A stretch of DNA of 64,000 nt, taken from NCBI RefSeq assembly GCF_026104355.1, contig NZ_CP110535.1, positions 2,418,001-2,482,000 of the forward strand, given 5' to 3'. Below, in pieces: positions 9,029-16,831 of this stretch (its first letter is position 1; every line of letters begins with the position of its first letter). Made by a program: the position numbers and the translations under genes. The notes beneath the pieces are model-generated. The model had not been told where the DNA came from, made no database searches, and worked only from the letters and a program-made list of their open reading frames with translations. The stretch is from Halomonas sp. BDJS001 (lineage in GTDB: Bacteria; Pseudomonadota; Gammaproteobacteria; Pseudomonadales; Halomonadaceae).

Positions 9029-9247
9029 CTACGTCTTTTTACCGGTGATTCCATCAGTCACCTTTCGCAAGCCCTTTTCAACGAGATGCTCATCATCGTT
9101 CTCTGCGTCCACATCAAACGTAGAGCGAGAGACACGCACGTTTAACTCAGCACCACAAGCATCGCATTTGGGGATTTCCTTTGAGGCTTCATTAACGACG
9201 GGGTTGTATTCCTTACCGCACTGTTCGCACTTATCGAAATGCTGCAT
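9029..9247 (-). CDS. Small zinc-ribbon protein
   Basis: A 72-residue protein beginning MQHFDKCEQCGKEY with two CxxC pairs (CEQC and CDAC, about 24 residues apart), so it should bind one zinc. The acidic tail contains 'DVDAENDDEHLVEKGLRKV'. The start at 9247 has AAGGAGA upstream; an ORF extending to 9391 has none. Role unknown; such small ribbons often act in nucleic-acid or protein binding. Confidence 0.75.
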   Translation of the reverse strand: MQHFDKCEQCGKEYNPVVNEASKEIPKCDACGAELNVRVSRSTFDVDAENDDEHLVEKGLRKVTDGITGKKT

Positions 9248-9478
9248 GGCAGATCTCCTTTTGCCGTACCCAATCCTATTGAACTGCGAACAGAGGAATA
9301 GGTTCCATAAGCACACGGTGAAATGATGGCGGGGAGTATCATGCCCACCGTAAGCGTGGCGGAAAATATTAAAAGACCGCGCCAGCATCAAGGCACTGGA
9401 AAGTACTTGAAAGGAAAGTTATTTGTGTTTTATCTCGACCTTGATAAGTACATCAATAGTACCACCAGCCTATAGGCA

Positions 9479-9736
9479 ATGGAGAAAGGCCTAAACCTGA
9501 ATTCAACCAATAAGTGCAGCCCTGGCACCCCAACAACGCCAGAACCACTAGCCGCCGCTGCCTCTTACTCAGAAGCAACTGCACCCGCACTGGATCCAAA
9601 ACCAGAAACGGTCACGATCAGCCGAGGTGAGTACGGCCAGCTTTTAACCGATCAAGCCAAGCTGCGCGCCCTGGAAGCCATGGGCGTCGATAACTGGTCT
9701 GGCTATAGCGATGCCATGGAACAACTGGCCGCTTGA
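9479..9736 (+). CDS. Hypothetical small protein, possibly prophage-derived
   Basis: 85 residues: a low-complexity Pro/Ala/Thr-rich first half, then 'ETVTISRGEYGQLLTDQAKLRALEAMGVDNW', a helical second half that looks like the globular part. No clear ribosome site precedes the ATG, so the start is uncertain. Reads like the small accessory proteins of Halomonas prophages, but that is an impression only. Confidence 0.5.
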   Translation: MEKGLNLNSTNKCSPGTPTTPEPLAAAASYSEATAPALDPKPETVTISRGEYGQLLTDQAKLRALEAMGVDNWSGYSDAMEQLAA

Positions 9737-9812
9737 TATAGCCCCGCTAACATTTCAGCCCTAACTTGAGTTATTCTTAACATCCTTAAATTCTAAATGA
9801 GAGGAGAAAAGA

Positions 9813-10232
9813 ATGCTGAAGAAAAGCCTGCTTGCTACGCTGCTGGTTGCAGCTTCAATGCCTGCTTGGAGTCTTGATATTAAGCCAGGTCATTGGAAAA
9901 TGACACGAAATATGCAAGGCAACCTCCCTCCAGAATTAACGCAAGAGCTAGCATATGAGGAGTGTATTACTCAAGAAGAGGTTGACGATCTTGAAGGTAC
10001 TTTTCGGGAGAGTATGACGGCAGCGAATGCTCATGACTTAGTATTTACACATAGTGAAAACACTCTGAATGTGACAGCAGCTATTACAGCATCCAATCCA
10101 AGTATAAGTATGGATGTAACAATGACTAGACATAGTGATGAACACACTAGAACCATTAGCGAGGTAAGTCCTGAAGGTGGGGAGCCATTCACAATAATTC
10201 AAGAAGGACATTGGGTTAAAGAAGACTGTTAA
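9813..10232 (+). CDS. DUF3617-like secreted protein, copy 1
   Basis: 139 residues with a classical signal peptide (MLKKSLLATLLVAASMPAWS, cleavage near residue 20) followed by 'LDIKPGHWKMTRNM', the typical DUF3617 opening ('KPG.W'). Two cysteines (in 'YEECIT' and the C-terminal 'KEDC') could form a disulphide in the periplasm. GAGAGGAGAAAAG precedes the ATG. It forms a tandem pair with the next gene, with which it shares the signal peptide, the 'EECIT/QQCIT' Cys and the final Cys. Function of the family is unknown. Confidence 0.75.
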   Translation: MLKKSLLATLLVAASMPAWSLDIKPGHWKMTRNMQGNLPPELTQELAYEECITQEEVDDLEGTFRESMTAANAHDLVFTHSENTLNVTAAITASNPSISMDVTMTRHSDEHTRTISEVSPEGGEPFTIIQEGHWVKEDC

Positions 10233-10311
10233 ACTTTTATACACACTCATAAATTTGAGAACAAAAGCCAGTCACTCGTAACCTTCATCTATTTTATAAT
10301 TGGAGAAAAAG

Positions 10312-10722
10312 ATGCTACGGAAGAGCCTAATTGCCACACTGCTGGTAACAGCTTCGCTGCCTGCTTGGGCTTTTGAATTGAAGCCAGGTCTGTGGGAACA
10401 GACCATTGAAAGTAATGCTCTTGGTGGTGAGACCCCGCAGGAAATGACCGATCAGCAATGTATTACAGAAGAGGAAGCTAAAGACCCTGAAGCGGCATTT
10501 CGCAGTGACTTCAGTGAGGCTGGATTTACTGATATTGAGTTCACGCAGAGCGGCAACACAGTTCATGCTTCTGCGTCTAATTCATACGGTGATCAAGATG
10601 TTGAGATTAATATCACCATTACGCAGCATAGCGAAGAGCACACTACCTCCAAGACCGAGCTGATTAGTAGCGAAACAATTACAACGACCCAAGAAAACCG
10701 TTGGATTGCAGGAGACTGCTAA
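10312..10722 (+). CDS. DUF3617-like secreted protein, copy 2
   Basis: 136 residues, a diverged tandem paralogue of the gene at 9813: signal peptide MLRKSLIATLLVTASLPAWA, then 'FELKPGLWEQTIESN', Cys in 'DQQCIT' and a terminal 'AGDC'. Start at 10312 is set by GGAGAAAAAG; an in-frame TTG at 10300 is unlikely. Followed by a strong terminator at 10755. The pair is probably one transcription unit acting in the periplasm. Confidence 0.8.
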   Translation: MLRKSLIATLLVTASLPAWAFELKPGLWEQTIESNALGGETPQEMTDQQCITEEEAKDPEAAFRSDFSEAGFTDIEFTQSGNTVHASASNSYGDQDVEINITITQHSEEHTTSKTELISSETITTTQENRWIAGDC

Positions 10723-10754
10723 CGCAGCTCCATCGCTTAATACGCGCTGATTTA

Positions 10755-10780
10755 AGGCCACCCACTGAGGTGGCCTTTTT
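10755..10780 (+). terminator. Rho-independent terminator
   Basis: Perfect 8-bp stem aggccacc / ggtggcct with a 6-base loop followed by a run of T's, directly after the DUF3617 pair. Confidence 0.85.
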
Positions 10781-10823
10781 GATGCCTGCTATTCATCACT
10801 ACCCACTCTACGGAGTACTCGCA

Positions 10824-10997
10824 ATGTCCCACCCAACCGATGTGACCAAGTTCCTAGAGGACTTGGACGGCGGCGTATTGGCTGAACGCCTGGGTAAGAT
10901 CCTTAGCCATGCAGCAGCGTCGGCAACGGACAACCCGAAAAAGAAAGCCAAAGTGTCGGTTGCCTTGACGGTCGGAGAATTGGCTCTTGCAGTTTAA
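10824..10997 (+). CDS. Short prophage-type protein, probably truncated
   Basis: 57 residues, MSHPTDVTKFLEDLDGGV, then 'LGKILSHAAASATDN..KKAKVSVALTVGELALAV'. It resembles the N-terminal half of small proteins found in temperate phages in which a short helix is followed by a strand-rich part after 'KVT'; here the ORF stops right after that point, suggesting loss of the C-terminal half. Weak GGAG upstream. Low certainty on family. Confidence 0.4.
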   Translation: MSHPTDVTKFLEDLDGGVLAERLGKILSHAAASATDNPKKKAKVSVALTVGELALAV

Positions 10998-11076
10998 TCA
11001 GCAAACCGTAGATCCTCCACGGGGGGCATGCTAATTTAACCAAAACCTGATATAAAAACGAAAAAAAGAAAGCAAT

Positions 11077-11849
11077 ATGTCCCACCTCTCAGTAGGTATA
11101 ACAACTGTACTTACATCACTACTATTCGCCGTTCCAGCCCACCCTGATACCCCGCTGCGTCTCGCCGTCGTGGACGTTCCCTTCGAGCCTTTCGAGTATC
11201 GTCTACCAGATGGCACTCTGACTGGCTTCGAGGTGGAGCTGGGAGAAGAAGCGTGTCGACGCATCGAACGCGAGTGCGAGTGGGTGGAGCAAGGCTGGGA
11301 TGGCATCATCCCTGGTTTATTGGCACGCAAATACGACGCTATCATGTCCTCCATGGCGATCACCGATGCACGTCGCGAACAGGTACTGTTCTCCGAACCC
11401 TACTACAGCAACCCTAGTGTTTGGGTGACACTGACAGGCCAAGAGATTGATATTGAGGATCATGAAGCTCTTGAAGGTCTTTCGGTAGGTGTGCAGCGTG
11501 GCACCATCCGCGATGAATACATTACCGATACCTATGGCGATCTTGTCGACGTACGACGCTATGCAACGGACGAAGATCTTGCTGTAGATGCTAGAGCCGG
11601 TCACATAGACGATATTACCCACTCGCGCTGTCGTCACTCCAAGTCAATGCTGAAGGCAGCGGAATCGCTACCAGCTCGCCGCTGATCCGCGAGCCCAAGA
11701 GCTATTTCGGACACGGAGTCGCGGCAGCCTTCCACCCTCGCAATGAAGCGTTGGCGGAGCAGTTCAATGAAGCACTGAGAGAGATCAAGCAAGACGGCAC
11801 CTATGATGAGCTAATGCATAAGTACGTCGACTACAACATCAAGATTTGA
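11077..11849 (+). pseudogene. Frameshifted amino-acid ABC transporter substrate-binding protein
   Basis: Periplasmic binding protein of the polar amino acid type: signal-like N-terminus, 'LRLAVVDVPFEPFEYRLPDGTLTGFEVEL', 'WDGIIPGLLARKYDAIMSSM' and 'REQVLFSEPYYSNPSVWV'. The first frame ends at 11685 after the nonsense tail 'THSRCRHSK'. The second frame continues the family from about 11630 as 'GSGIATSSPLIREPKSYFGHG' and 'AEQFNEALREIKQDGTYDEL', ending at 11849. The break is a frameshift between about 11620 and 11640, probably with a small deletion. No permease or ATPase gene lies near, so it is a relic or cargo gene. Confidence 0.8.
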
Positions 11850-11909
11850 GTAGCTCGCCTATCCAGGATGCATAGCACCGAGAGAGCAGCAGCTGATGTG
11901 CCCCCTCGT

Positions 11910-12506
11910 TCAGCGATGGCTAAACGCATCGCTGAGCAGGACATCATTGTGGATGCCAGTTTGATCGCGAGATGGACTGCGACGGTAAGCGGCATTGACC
12001 TTGATGCTTGAACCGTTATCAAAAACGTAGGCACCGCTACCGCTCTTGTCGCTGATCGCCGTGGGGATCTTGGTACCCAGCATTTTCAGCAGTGCATGCC
12101 AGGCGTCGTCGATGTTCTCGTAGGTAAAGGTAATCTTGTTCCGGAATATGTCCCGAGCATCTTCCAGCTTGTGACAGATACAGCCCGCAGCGAAGTTGTC
12201 CTTGAACAGACAATCATCCAACGCGTCGATCATTTCAAAGGTGGTGAAAACCAGCTGACGAGCTTTTAAGATCAGGTCAAGGCAATGGCCGTTCAGGTAG
12301 CGCTCTCGCTGCGCCTTGTTAGGCTTAAAGCGGACTTTCTTACCCGACTTATCTTTGATCTTGTAGAGCGAGTTCAGCCGAAACCACTTTAGATCCAGCG
12401 CTGCCAGAAGATCGGCTTTGTCGGTTAACCTACCCTTTGCATGTGCTCGCAGATAAGCCTCTGCGCGCTTGACCTGGCGCGCCCGCTCACTCGGCGGCAG
12501 AATCAC
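11910..12506 (-). pseudogene. Phage terminase large subunit, N-terminal fragment
   Basis: About 198 residues matching the start of a large terminase: the family stretch 'ILKARQLVFTTFEMIDALDD', 'NFAAGCICHKLEDARDIFRN' and 'YVFDNGSSIKVNAAYR', after which it runs into unrelated residues and stops. A full subunit is 450-650 residues, so the Walker B part and the nuclease domain are gone. 'ARQLVFTT' where relatives usually have 'ARQLGFTT' may also weaken the ATPase. GTG at 12506 is preferred because AGAGG lies 9 bases upstream. It overlaps the small subunit gene, as usual in phage genomes. Confidence 0.75.
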
Positions 12507-13062
12507 TGGGCGCAACCTCTGCCATTAGCTCTTCAAACGTCTTAACGCCCTCATCTTTATCGTTGGCATCAAGGCCATAGTTCTGGCGTTCTAGCTTGAT
12601 AACGCGGTCGAGCGCTTGGGTACCGTGCCCCATGCACTTGCCGACGTACTCCAAGGGAATATCAATCTCAGTCACGCCAGTGGGAAGCTCAACCTTGATC
12701 TTGCCTTCAGCCAACTGGCTTTCCAGCCGCTCGGCATAACGCTCAGCAATACCCCGCCAGCGCTCCAAGGTTTTACGGTGCCCCTTAACCACAGCGGCAT
12801 TCTCACTGGCCGCTTGTTCAACCACCTGCTCATCATCCTGGTCGTAAGCGGCTTGCGCTTCAGGCGAAAGCGTGGCGCGGGTAATCTTCTCTTGGGTGCG
12901 TTCCCGCACGCGCTCAGTTAGATCCTTCTGCCAACCATACTTCTTGGCACGGCGAGAAATATTCGAGCGGTTCACGCCGTGGCGTGCTTCAAGCTGTGCG
13001 AGCGAGAAACGACCGGTGCGATATTCCCGCTCGATCAGCTCCCAGTCGTTTTTTTTAGCCAT
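12487..13062 (-). CDS. Phage terminase small subunit-like protein
   Basis: 191 residues with an N-terminal helix-turn-helix of the terminase small subunit type ('FSLAQLEARHGVNRSNISRRAKKYGW'-like segment, residues about 18-45), followed by a long helical region and an acidic C-terminus. Its job would be to recognise the pac/cos site and load the large subunit. The position immediately upstream of the terminase large fragment supports the call. No ribosome site is visible: an eight-T tract abuts the ATG, so translation may start elsewhere or be poor. Confidence 0.7.
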   Translation of the reverse strand: MAKKNDWELIEREYRTGRFSLAQLEARHGVNRSNISRRAKKYGWQKDLTERVRERTQEKITRATLSPEAQAAYDQDDEQVVEQAASENAAVVKGHRKTLERWRGIAERYAERLESQLAEGKIKVELPTGVTEIDIPLEYVGKCMGHGTQALDRVIKLERQNYGLDANDKDEGVKTFEELMAEVAPSDSAAE

Positions 13063-13090
13063 AAAAAAAACGCCACCATTGCTGGCAGCG
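13063..13090 (-). terminator. Terminator abutting the terminase start codon
   Basis: On the minus strand an 8-bp stem (CGCTGCCA / TGGTGGCG, two G-U pairs) with a GCAA loop is followed by eight T's that run straight into the terminase small subunit ATG. It would stop transcription arriving from the right just before the packaging genes. Confidence 0.7.
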
Positions 13091-13141
13091 CCCTAATGTT
13101 ATCTAATAAAGATTAAACTTAATTTGCAATATGGAATGACG

Positions 13142-13774
13142 ATGGAATCAGTCACACCCTATGAATTTATCGCTGCACTTGGTGCTATTGTTGTCGCAGT
13201 TTTCACAGGTTTGAATTTTACATTCAATTATTCATTATCCTGTAAAAAGCTCCACATTGAGAAAAAAACAAAGCTACTTGAGCTTTCTAGAACAATTGAA
13301 CACAAATACCCCATAGAAGAGAAGCATGAAAGCACACTAAAAAACTACATATATGATTACTGTGATCAAAAGACAGCCTGCCCTAAAATTTTCATACTCT
13401 GCATTAACAGGCCAGATCCAGAAGTGTCACTTGAATCTTATCAGATTTCAGGGCATTTATTTTATTACTGCACGACAGCAAAGAAAATAATCAGAATAAG
13501 AGGAAAAAAGTTTTATGACATCATTATGTCACTCGTGGCGTTCACATATTACGCCACTTTAGTATCATCTGTAAGCTATATGGCAATCATTCTTCCAAAC
13601 AGCATTGAATTTGAGAACAAAACAATGGCCTACAGTTACATAATAGCATTAATAGTAGTTTTCAGTGTCGCCTTACATTCCTTTCTAACTTTAGGCAAAG
13701 TAGGGAAACGCTACAGAGCAAACCAAAAGCTCGCAAACATACTTGAGATAAAAGATTCAGACCTGCCTCTTTAA
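13142..13774 (+). CDS. Hypothetical three-helix membrane protein
   Basis: About 210 residues with three hydrophobic helices: residues 8-30 ('IAALGAIVVAVFTGLNF'), 125-150 ('MSLVAFTYYATLVSSVSYMA') and 165-190 ('YIIALIVVFSVALHSFL'), separated by a charged soluble segment containing Cys residues. The gene is clearly AT-richer than the core genes around it and lies on the opposite strand to the prophage genes, which suggests recent transfer. Start uncertain among 13124, 13136 and 13142; GGA upstream favours 13142. No family recognised. It overlaps the end of the split alpha-CTD-like gene by 18 bases. Confidence 0.6.
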   Translation: MESVTPYEFIAALGAIVVAVFTGLNFTFNYSLSCKKLHIEKKTKLLELSRTIEHKYPIEEKHESTLKNYIYDYCDQKTACPKIFILCINRPDPEVSLESYQISGHLFYYCTTAKKIIRIRGKKFYDIIMSLVAFTYYATLVSSVSYMAIILPNSIEFENKTMAYSYIIALIVVFSVALHSFLTLGKVGKRYRANQKLANILEIKDSDLPL

Positions 13775-13853
13775 GGGCGGCATAACTGAGTAACCATGCA
13801 ACTCAAGCAGCTCAATCGCTGAAGCAATGCAGTCTGGCGTCTTCTTGCGAACA

Positions 13854-15159
13854 GAGCCTGTAAATAAAACTGTGTAAACCGCCTATTATTGAACCCGACT
13901 GGGTAAGGATAGGCGACATGAACAAGAAAGAACTGGAAGCCTTCGCACGCGAGGCAGCCAAAACCCTCAAGACTGAAAAAGACCTCAACGAGTTCAGTTA
14001 GATGCTGACCAAGATCACCGTCGAGGCGGCACTCAATGCCGAACTGGATGAGCATCTGGGCTACGAGCGGCACCAACCCTCAGACAACGCCAACAGCCGC
14101 AACGGTTACACGAGCAAGACTCTGAAGACCGAGGACGGGCAATTCCAGTTGAATACGCCTCGCGACCGTGAAGGCAGCTTCACTCCACAGCTGGTGAAGA
14201 AAGGCCAGACCCGCTTTACCTCGATGGACGATAAAATCCTGAGCCTCTATGCCAAGGGGATGACCACCCGTGAGATCGTCGCAACCTTCAAGGAGATGTA
14301 CGATGCCGACATTTCCCCCACGCTGATTTCGAAAGTCACAGACGCTGTGATCGAGCGGGTTGTGGAATGGCAATCGCGCCCGCTGGATCCGGTCTACCCC
14401 ATCGTCTATTTGGACTGCATCGTGGTAAAAATCCGGCAGGACAAGCAGGTGATCAACAAAGCCATTTACCTAGCGCTGGGCGTCAACCTAGAAGGGCACA
14501 AGGAACTGCTGGGTATGTGGCTTTCAGAGAACGAAGGCGCCAAGTTTTGGCTAGGCGTACTCACGGAACTCCAGAACCGCGGTGTAAAAGACATTCTCAT
14601 CGCTTGCGTGGATGGGCTCAAAGGCTTCCCCGACGCCGTCAGCGCGGCTTTCCCACAGACCCAGATCCAGCTCTGTCTTGTCCATATGATGCGCAACTCG
14701 ATGAAGTATGTGCCGTGGAAGGACTATAAGGCGGTCACTGCCGATCTGAAACGTATTTATCAATCAGTCACCGAGGAAGAGGCGCTGCAGGCACTGGACG
14801 AGTTCTCCGGCCGCTGGGATGAGAAGTACCCCCACATCAGTCGTTCCTGGCGCAATCACTGGCCCAACCTGAATACGTTGTTCCGCTACCCCGAGGATAT
14901 CCGTAGGGCGATCTATACGACCAACGCCATTGAATCGCTTAACAGTGTCATCCGTAAAGCGATCAAGAAGCGCAAGCTCTTCCCTACGGACGACTCGGCG
15001 CGCAAGGTGGTCTACCTCGCCATCATGGACGCGTCGAAGAAATGGACGATGCCAATTCGGAATTGGAGAGCTGCACTAAATCGGTTTATGATCGAGTTCG
15101 AAGACCGAATTAGCGACTATGTATAACCTGGGCGGTTACACAGAATCATTTACACCCTC
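13854..15159 (+). mobile_element. IS256-family insertion sequence
   Basis: A 1306-bp element. Imperfect terminal inverted repeats of about 30 bp (13854-13883 gagcctgtaaat....ctgtgtaaaccgcc and 15131-15159) flank one transposase gene. The 8-bp target sequence tgcgaaca is found immediately outside both ends (13846-13853 and 15160-15167), as expected for IS256 transposition. The target was the small alpha-CTD-like gene. Confidence 0.92.
13918..15126 (+). pseudogene. IS256-family transposase with an in-frame stop
   Basis: The full reading frame starts at ATG 13918 (MNKKELEAFAREAAKTLKTE) but has TAG at 13999-14001 (codon 28, probably from CAG) and resumes as MLTKITVEAALNAELDEHLG from ATG 14002 to 15126, 374 residues. 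The mutator-type DDE domain is intact: 'YLDCIVVKIRQ' (first Asp), 'ILIACVDGLKGFPDAV' (second Asp) and 'YTTNAIESLNSVIRK' (Glu). Translation could restart at 14002, so loss of activity is not certain; the first 27 residues normally belong to the DNA-binding part. Confidence 0.88.
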
Positions 15160-15403
15160 TGCGAACAGTCATCAATGCCTGGCTTAGCTCGTCCCTGCTT
15201 CTCTCACCGAAGCCTTCTAAGTCCCACCATGCTTTTGTATCAACAAGCGTTTGAAGCATTGGGTTTTCCTTCGATACATCGAAACCATGGGACTTCAGAA
15301 GGTTAGCAGTTCTGGTAGTTAGGTACGTATCTACACGTAGCTCGTGCATGCTCACCCTCATAGCTTATGTCGTATGAAGGTGAGCATATCAAAAGGTGCC
15401 GGA

Positions 15404-15492
15404 CGCTTCACAGCGAGCGGCTAGGGTGGCACTGCCTCACGGCATGGCCTTAGGCGGCGCTTCACAGCGTTGCCTTGTCGCTTCACAGCGAG
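15404..15492. repeat. Three copies of cgcttcacagcg
   Basis: The 12-mer cgcttcacagcg occurs at 15404-15415, 15458-15469 and 15479-15490, all in the same direction and with two copies extended by 'ag'. It lies in the ~175-base gap between two small minus-strand genes. Could be operator-like sites or debris of a larger repeat. Confidence 0.6.
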
Positions 15493-15536
15493 AACTTAGC
15501 AAAATACGCATTTTCCTGTACTACAGCGAGATTCGA

Positions 15537-15725
15537 TTATTCCTCATCTATCCTACGATGCATCCAGTGCACTGCCTGATGCAGAACTGCCACAATCATC
15601 CCCCAGCAGAGTCCTTCAGCAATAGCCTCTTCAACCGCCTCCTTGACCTTGTTTTCGAAACGCTCAGATGCTGCCTCGCCTAGAGGGGTCAGAGACTTTT
15701 GTCTAGAAAACTCAGAAACAGACAT
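15537..15725 (-). CDS. Hypothetical small protein
   Basis: 62 residues: charged helical first half ('SERFENKVKEAVEEAIAEG') and a hydrophobic second half ('LCWGMIVAVLHQAVHWM') that could sit on or in a membrane. GGAG lies about 8 bases before the ATG. No family recognised; one of the single-gene units of the prophage block. Confidence 0.5.
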   Translation of the reverse strand: MSVSEFSRQKSLTPLGEAASERFENKVKEAVEEAIAEGLCWGMIVAVLHQAVHWMHRRIDEE

Positions 15726-15806
15726 TTAAATACTCCAACAGATGTACACTTATAAATGATCGAAGATTAATTCGATCAACATGATCTCACTAGCGAGGTG
15801 ATCAAC

Positions 15807-15983
15807 ATGGCAACAAACCCTCCATCAGGAGATGGTAAGCGTAATGGCGCCGTTAAGGGCCGGTCTCAGACACAAACTCCTTCGGGTAACTGGGTAAAAC
15901 GTGACACGTCTACTGGCCGATTTATGGATCAGAAGACAAGTGACCAGACGCCCTTCAAGGGAGTTCGCAAGGAGAAGAAGTAA
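15807..15983 (+). CDS. Small basic 'MATNPPSGDG' protein
   Basis: 58 residues, basic and glycine-rich: MATNPPSGDGKRNGAVKGRS, later 'DTSTGRFMDQK' and 'PFKGVRKEKK'. This matches a widespread family of ~60-residue hypothetical proteins of unknown function with the pattern 'PPSGDG.RNGAVK.RSQ ... RDT.TGRFMD.K....PFKGVRKE'. Start at 15807 with GAGGTG 6 bases upstream; two in-frame residues earlier is less likely. Confidence 0.8.
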   Translation: MATNPPSGDGKRNGAVKGRSQTQTPSGNWVKRDTSTGRFMDQKTSDQTPFKGVRKEKK

Positions 15984-15989
15984 AACAAT

Positions 15990-16013
15990 CCCGGGCTGCT
16001 CCAACAGCCCGGG
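15990..16013. terminator. Strong hairpin after the small basic gene
   Basis: Perfect 9-bp stem cccgggctg / cagcccggg with a 6-base loop, 6 bases after the stop. No T-tract on the plus strand, so it may work as a weak or bidirectional terminator between convergent genes. Confidence 0.55.
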
Positions 16014-16067
16014 TCATCAAGTCATAGCCACCATTGTTTGACTTCAACCCAGCCCAAGACTCGGATG

Positions 16068-16529
16068 TCATCCACTTTGAATATTTCGATACACTCCTTG
16101 CGCCTTGGCCTGCTCCTTGGCCACCTGTCCACTCTGCCAACTTGAAATACCACGCTCGGCAGTCTGACCAGCGATATAGCCACCAACACCTAGCGTCATG
16201 AGATTCCAGAGCGCTTCGGGTAATGGCAGCGTCAGGCCTACGCCAAACATGGCAGACAGATACGGCGCAATTAGGTAGTTATTGGCGACGATTGCCACAA
16301 TCGTGAGCATGAGAATCGGGCGCCAGTTACGTTGCAGCCAACTCTCACCAGCCGCTTCTGCCAATACCACCTGCATTTGGCTTTTGAGTGCACTGTCCTC
16401 AGCATCGATCAACTGAGTTTGGATCTCGTGCTTGAGTCGGGCGGCTTCGTCTTTGTCGGTGACTGCCTTGTCGATTACGCTGAACAGCGGGCCGGTAATC
16501 ACCGATAACGCCTTAGCTGCAATGCTCAT
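16068..16529 (-). CDS. Phage holin (3-TM type)
   Basis: 153 residues: a helical N-terminal part ('DKDEAARLKHEIQTQLIDAE'), then hydrophobic helices 'WRPILMLTIVAIVANNYLIA', 'LWNLMTLGVGGYIAGQTAE'. This is the layout of the three-helix holins of gene-transfer agents and phages, which open the inner membrane so that endolysin can reach the wall. Last gene of the lysis cassette; its ATG overlaps the upstream stop (ATGA). Confidence 0.8.
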   Translation of the reverse strand: MSIAAKALSVITGPLFSVIDKAVTDKDEAARLKHEIQTQLIDAEDSALKSQMQVVLAEAAGESWLQRNWRPILMLTIVAIVANNYLIAPYLSAMFGVGLTLPLPEALWNLMTLGVGGYIAGQTAERGISSWQSGQVAKEQAKAQGVYRNIQSG

Positions 16530-16831
16530 TGCCTAGTCTCCAGCGCCGACACGCGGCTGTTCAAGTTATCGATACGCCCTTCTATCTCATCCAGCTCACG
16601 CCTGGCGTCCGTGGTGCGGTAGTAGGTATCACCCCATTCTCGTAGCTCTTGGCGAAGCTCATTGAGCATTAAGCCCTGGGTTGTCAGTCGCTCCTCAAGA
16701 ACAACCGATTGCTGCCCTAGCTTCACAAGCTCGGTACCCGCCCAAATGATCAGTGCCACCAGCAGCACTTGGATTCCTGTCTGCATATGCCGCTCGAAAA
16801 CTAAGGGTTTCACGTCGCGCTCCTGGGGCAC
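16526..16831 (-). CDS. Lysis-cassette membrane protein with coiled coil
   Basis: 101 residues with one N-terminal membrane helix ('IQVLLVALIIWAGTELV') and a long coiled coil ('LDEIEGRIDNLNSRVSALE'). Placed between endolysin and holin with 1-base and 4-base overlaps, it could be an i-spanin-like or regulatory component of the lysis cassette; a partner o-spanin lipoprotein was not seen. GTG start overlapping the endolysin stop (TAGTG). Confidence 0.65.
   Translation of the reverse strand: MPQERDVKPLVFERHMQTGIQVLLVALIIWAGTELVKLGQQSVVLEERLTTQGLMLNELRQELREWGDTYYRTTDARRELDEIEGRIDNLNSRVSALETRQ

Larger units (their letters stand above)
13757..15349 (-). pseudogene. RNA polymerase alpha-CTD-like small gene split by IS256
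   Basis: Two exons-like fragments, 15160-15349 and 13757-13853, are separated by the IS element. Removing the IS and one 8-bp target copy restores one open frame of about 92 residues from the ATG at 15349 (AGGG upstream) to a TGA at 13757-13759. The N-terminal part 'LTTRTANLLKSHG' followed by 'LQTLVDTKAWWDLEGFGERS' and 'RDELSQAL' resembles the helix-hairpin-helix C-terminal domain of RNA polymerase alpha (L.VRSANCLK ... L....L..TPNLGKKSL.EI). The C-terminal tail 'IELLELHGYSVMPPLK' has no counterpart I know. Without the IS it could have been a phage transcription regulator; now it is broken. Confidence 0.75.

Noticed and set aside
8931..9326. 131-residue plus-strand ORF over the zinc-ribbon gene
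   Set aside because: The minus-strand frame has CxxC pairs and AAGGAGA; the plus frame has neither.
15146..15361. Stand-alone 71-residue gene ending in 'VRRGCK'
   Set aside because: Its last residues come from the IS end; it is the front piece of the split alpha-CTD-like gene.
15404..15492. Possible CRISPR-like array
   Set aside because: Only three 12-base repeats with unequal spacing and no cas genes.
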